From NCBI GenBank assembly GCA_036003885.1, contig DASYSA010000214.1:1-7547 (forward strand): a stretch of DNA of 7,547 nucleotides, given 5' to 3'. The position numbers were made by a program, and so were the translations under genes. The notes under the pieces were generated by a model. The model was not told the DNA's origin and did no database searches. It saw only the letters and a list, made by a program, of their open reading frames with translations. This document shows, one piece after another, positions 4,841 through 7,547 of the stretch. Every line of letters starts with the position of its first letter. Within the stretch, counting starts at the first letter, position 1. This stretch comes from DASYSA01 sp036003885. GTDB taxonomy: Bacteria > Acidobacteriota > Blastocatellia > UBA7656.

Positions 4841-5407
4841 ATGACCGTACCCTCAACGCAAGGAATCACCGAACTACTGGTGGCTTGGAGCAATGGCGAC
4901 GAATCGGCGCTTGAAAGATTGACCCCTCTGGTCTACGACGAGCTGCATCGTCTGGCCCATCGACACATGAATCGAGAGCGCCCCGGTCATATGCTGCAAA
5001 CCACCGCACTGGTCAATGAGGCCTACATGCGGCTTGTTGATTCCGGCAGAGTGCGATGGCATGACCGGGCGCATTTCTTCGCGGTCTCGGCGCAGTTGAT
5101 GCGGCGCATCCTTGTGGATGTCGCGCGCTCTCGCAACTACCTGAAGCGAGGCGGCAACGCGGTGCAGGTTTCGCTGGATGAGGCGCTGTTGGTCTCACCC
5201 GAACGAGACTTGGACCTGGTAGCCCTTGATGTTGCGCTGAACGCCCTGGCCGCGATTGATGAACGCAAAAGCCGGGTAATCGAGCTGCGCTTCTTTGGCG
5301 GCCTGAACATAGAGGAGACCGCTGAAGTTCTGAAAGTCTCGCCGGACACTGTGATGCGGGACTGGCGGTTGGCAAAGGTATGGCTGCTCCGAGAACTGAA
5401 TCAATAG
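4841..5407 (+). CDS. ECF-type RNA polymerase sigma factor (Sig-70_X6 / Sigma70_ECF type)
   Basis: 188 residues, normal for the family. Residues about 8-105 are sigma region 2, including TTALVNEAYMRLVD (54-67), then W73-HDRAHFFAVSAQLMRRILVD and VARSRNYLKRGG (94-105). This wording is characteristic of the Sig-70_X6 group found with Ser/Thr kinases. Residues about 128-187 are region 4 (LDVALNALAAIDERKSRVIE, then LRFFGG), with a helix-turn-helix about 156-182 (NIEETAEVLKVSPDTVMRDW). It directs RNA polymerase to a specific promoter set. The acidic DAED motif normally just before LVxE is replaced by Q53-T54-T55-A56. No anti-sigma gene adjoins; the next gene is a kinase 94 nt downstream on the same strand. 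By analogy to kinase-linked ECF sigmas, phosphorylation may activate it. There are no Cys residues, so it is not a redox/zinc-type ECF. Confidence 0.93.
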   Translation: MTVPSTQGITELLVAWSNGDESALERLTPLVYDELHRLAHRHMNRERPGHMLQTTALVNEAYMRLVDSGRVRWHDRAHFFAVSAQLMRRILVDVARSRNYLKRGGNAVQVSLDEALLVSPERDLDLVALDVALNALAAIDERKSRVIELRFFGGLNIEETAEVLKVSPDTVMRDWRLAKVWLLRELNQ

Positions 5408-5497
5408 TTTTCAGTTTTCGGTTTTCAGTTCGTTGAAGGAGAGGGCCGACGGGAGCGCAAAACTGAAAACTAGCTGAGAACTGAGAACTGAAAACCG
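5408..5497. repeat. Palindromic 'ttttcagttttc' repeat between sigma and kinase genes
   Basis: Two forward units (TTTTCAGTTTT 5408-5418; CGGTTTTCAGTTC 5419-5431) are followed by reverse units. AAAACTGAAAA (5459-5469) is a perfect inverted copy of the first, and GAACTGAAAACCG (5485-5497) is a perfect 13-nt inverted copy of the second, with related GAGAACT units between. The order is a-b...a'-b', so the two pairings exclude one another or form a crossed fold. It begins immediately after the sigma stop codon and ends 4 nt before the kinase ATG. It would be transcribed in any sigma-kinase mRNA. Confidence 0.75.
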
Positions 5498-5501
5498 TTT
5501 T

Positions 5502-7547
5502 ATGAAGCCTGAACGCTGGAAACGGATTGAAAGCCTCTACCACGCGGCGCTTGAGCGAGAGCCCGCGGAGCGCGGGGCCTTTCTTCGTGAGGCGTGCGCG
5601 GATGAAGACGCGCTGCGGTCTGAAATCGAATCGCTGCTTGGCTACGAGGAGAAAGCCGGACAGTTCATTGAAGCGCCCGCTTTGGAGATGGTCGGAAAAG
5701 CGATGGCTGAAGACCAAGTCACGTCTATGGTGGGGCGACAACTCGGCTCATACAGGATTCTGTCGCAGCTCGGCGCAGGCGGCATGGGTGAAGTCTATCT
5801 GGCCCAGGACTCCAGACTGGACCGCAAAGTTGCTATCAAGTTCATCCAGGCAAGATTGACCGCCGATGAGCAAGCCCAGAAGCGACTCATCAGAGAAGCA
5901 CAGGCGGCAGCGAGACTGGAACACCCAAACATCTGCGCTATCTACGAAGTAGGAGAAGCGGAAGGCCAGAGCTTCATCGTTATGCAGTACGTCGAGGGCG
6001 AGACGCTCGACAGCCGAATCCAAGGAAAGCCTCTCGATCTCGGCGATACTTTCGATCTAGCCATTCAGATTGCAGATGGGCTCTCTGAGGCTCACTCACA
6101 AGGCGTCATTCATCGCGACATCAAGCCGCAGAACATCATTATCAACTCGCACGGGCAGTTAAAGGTGCTGGATTTCGGGCTGGCAAAAGTGATCAAGGAA
6201 GGCAAGCTGCTTGATAGCGAAGCAGGGACTGAGGGCCTGTTGAGCACGCCGGGAATGATTATGGGCACGCCTGCCTATATGTCTCCTGAACAGGTTCGGG
6301 GAGAGACTCTGGATGCTCGCACGGACATATTCAGTTTCGGATCGGTGCTGTACGAGATGGTTAGCGGACGTCATCCGTTTGCCGAGGCAAGCCCGGCGGC
6401 GACCCTCTCGTCGATCCTGACCGCGGAGCCGGCGCCGCTTGCGCGATATGCTTCCGACGTGCCTGATGAGCTGCGCCGAATAGTCCGCAAAGCGCTGAGC
6501 AAGAGTAAGGAGGCCCGCTATCAGGGAGTCAAGGACCTGCTGATTGATCTCCGGGAGCTTAAACAAGACCTGGAGCTTCAATCGAAGCTCGAACGTTCAA
6601 TCGGGCAGGAGGGCCGCGATCGAGCGACTGCAACCGAACGAGCTGAGAGCGGCGGGCCGGCAGAAGCGCAGACCGGGCCGTTGTACACGGTTCGCACTGA
6701 TGAAGTACTCACAGCGCGCACAACCTCCAGCACCAGGATTGTGATCGACGAACTTAAGCGCCACAAGTTTGGGGTTTCGCTCAGTATCGCAGCGGTGATC
6801 ATCGTCGCCGTGGCCGCTTACTCTTACTTTCACCGTCAGCCCGCCCTGACCGAAAAGGACACGATCCTGCTCGCGGATTTCGTCAACTCCACGGGTGAGC
6901 CGGTTTTTGACGGGCCGACGCTCAAGCAGGGTTTGGCGGTGCAACTGCAACAGTCGCCGTTTCTGAATCTCTTTGGTGACGAGCGCGTGCGGCAGGCGCT
7001 ACGGCTTATGAACAAGCCGCCAGATGAACGAGTGACGCCGGAGGTCGGGCGGGAGATTGCGCTGCGGCGGGGACTCAAGGCGGTGATTACCGGGGCGGTC
7101 GCGAGATTCGACCGCAACTATTCGCTCACGCTTGAAGCGATTAATAGTCAGACGGGCGAAACGATAGCGCTGACGCAGGTCGAAACCGAAGGAAAGGATC
7201 AAGTGCTGAAGGCGCTCTCGCAGGCAGCTACGCAGTTGCGCGAGAAGCTGGGCGAGTCGCTCAGCTCGATCCAAAGGTTCGATAAACCGCTGCAGGAGGT
7301 CACGACTTCAAAGCTGGAAGCGTTCCAGGCATACGCTTTTGGCACTGAGCTATCATCCGGCGCCAGGTTTATGGAAGCCATTCCGATTTTTGAACGCGCG
7401 GTAGAGATTGATCCCGACTTTGCCTCTGCTTATAGCATGCTGTCTGTCATGCACAACCGCATTGGCCGGCTAAAGCGGTCCGCTGAGTATGCGGAGAAGG
7501 CGTATGGTTTGAGGGATCGGGTGGGCGAATACGAGAAGCTCCGCATA
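5502..7547 (+). CDS. Receptor-like Ser/Thr protein kinase with TPR half, C-terminally cut
   Basis: 682 codons are present without a stop; the frame continues past the right edge. Residues 1-80 form the N-terminal segment common in this group (MKPERWKRIESLYHAALERE). Kinase domain about 84-350: glycine loop GAGGMGEVY (91-99), VAIK with K113, E132, HRDIKPQN with D206 and N211, DFG 224-226, GTPAYMSPEQ (255-264), D275 and R339. All catalytic residues are kept, so it should be active. It is an RD kinase with a 34-residue DFG-to-SPE loop rich in S/T. A charged linker (352-420) leads to one membrane helix (about 424-443). Beyond it, DTILLADFVNSTGEPVFDGP and later LRRGLKAVITGAV form an alpha/beta sensor-like region, then TPR-like helices from about 605 (AIPIFERAVEIDPDFASAYS). 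No Shine-Dalgarno precedes the ATG; the frame upstream reaches a stop at 5475 without another ATG. Confidence 0.92.
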   Translation, partial: MKPERWKRIESLYHAALEREPAERGAFLREACADEDALRSEIESLLGYEEKAGQFIEAPALEMVGKAMAEDQVTSMVGRQLGSYRILSQLGAGGMGEVYLAQDSRLDRKVAIKFIQARLTADEQAQKRLIREAQAAARLEHPNICAIYEVGEAEGQSFIVMQYVEGETLDSRIQGKPLDLGDTFDLAIQIADGLSEAHSQGVIHRDIKPQNIIINSHGQLKVLDFGLAKVIKEGKLLDSEAGTEGLLSTPGMIMGTPAYMSPEQVRGETLDARTDIFSFGSVLYEMVSGRHPFAEASPAATLSSILTAEPAPLARYASDVPDELRRIVRKALSKSKEARYQGVKDLLIDLRELKQDLELQSKLERSIGQEGRDRATATERAESGGPAEAQTGPLYTVRTDEVLTARTTSSTRIVIDELKRHKFGVSLSIAAVIIVAVAAYSYFHRQPALTEKDTILLADFVNSTGEPVFDGPTLKQGLAVQLQQSPFLNLFGDERVRQALRLMNKPPDERVTPEVGREIALRRGLKAVITGAVARFDRNYSLTLEAINSQTGETIALTQVETEGKDQVLKALSQAATQLREKLGESLSSIQRFDKPLQEVTTSKLEAFQAYAFGTELSSGARFMEAIPIFERAVEIDPDFASAYSMLSVMHNRIGRLKRSAEYAEKAYGLRDRVGEYEKLRI

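Noticed and set aside
5013..5741. 242-codon minus-strand frame
   Set aside because: Antisense to the sigma and kinase genes, with Arg/Pro/Ser-rich shadow composition; both sense genes are unmistakable.
6159..7381. Several minus-strand frames of 60-140 codons
   Set aside because: All are antisense to the continuous kinase frame and none has domain-like content.

Overview
The window looks like a chromosomal stretch of an acidobacterium or a close relative. This is inferred from gene content, not from a marker gene. Three things point that way: an ECF sigma factor of the Sig-70_X6 type followed directly by a membrane Ser/Thr kinase with a sensor/TPR half; a small secreted protein carrying the 'VTIPFEF...LPAGEYTV...RYGDRYFLS' pattern; and a secreted protein with phage-tail-fibre-like repeats. 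I see no phage, plasmid, IS, CRISPR, tRNA or rRNA signature.

Layout. Positions 1-1340 hold two minus-strand genes: the N-terminus of a Tat-exported Gfo/Idh/MocA-type oxidoreductase (runs off the left edge) and a cupin protein with an extra C-terminal domain. A palindromic array of short 'cacgaatt' units lies between them. Positions 1341-2320 contain no intact gene. This stretch holds a histidine-kinase H-box remnant, a second palindromic repeat, a frameshifted membrane-segment remnant ending at a strong GC hairpin, and one doubtful 39-residue ORF. Positions 2321-4368 hold two minus-strand genes for secreted proteins, with a hairpin-bearing gap between them. Positions 4369-4840 are a divergent intergenic region with an imperfect direct repeat. 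Positions 4841-7547 hold the plus-strand pair of ECF sigma factor and receptor-like Ser/Thr kinase. The kinase runs off the right edge after 682 in-frame codons. A third palindromic repeat separates these two genes and ends 4 nt before the kinase start.

How the genes may work together. The sigma factor and kinase are the clear functional unit. The kinase has all the catalytic residues, one membrane segment, and a TPR-containing outer half. The sigma factor carries Gln-Thr-Thr-Ala where most ECF sigmas have an acidic 'DAED' motif used to bind RNA polymerase. This fits the model in which the kinase phosphorylates and so activates its sigma factor. The secreted proteins on the other side of the divergent gap are possible but unproven targets. 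The most notable unexplained pattern is three intergenic palindromic arrays built from roughly 8-10 nt units, of which one sits inside the sigma-kinase operon.
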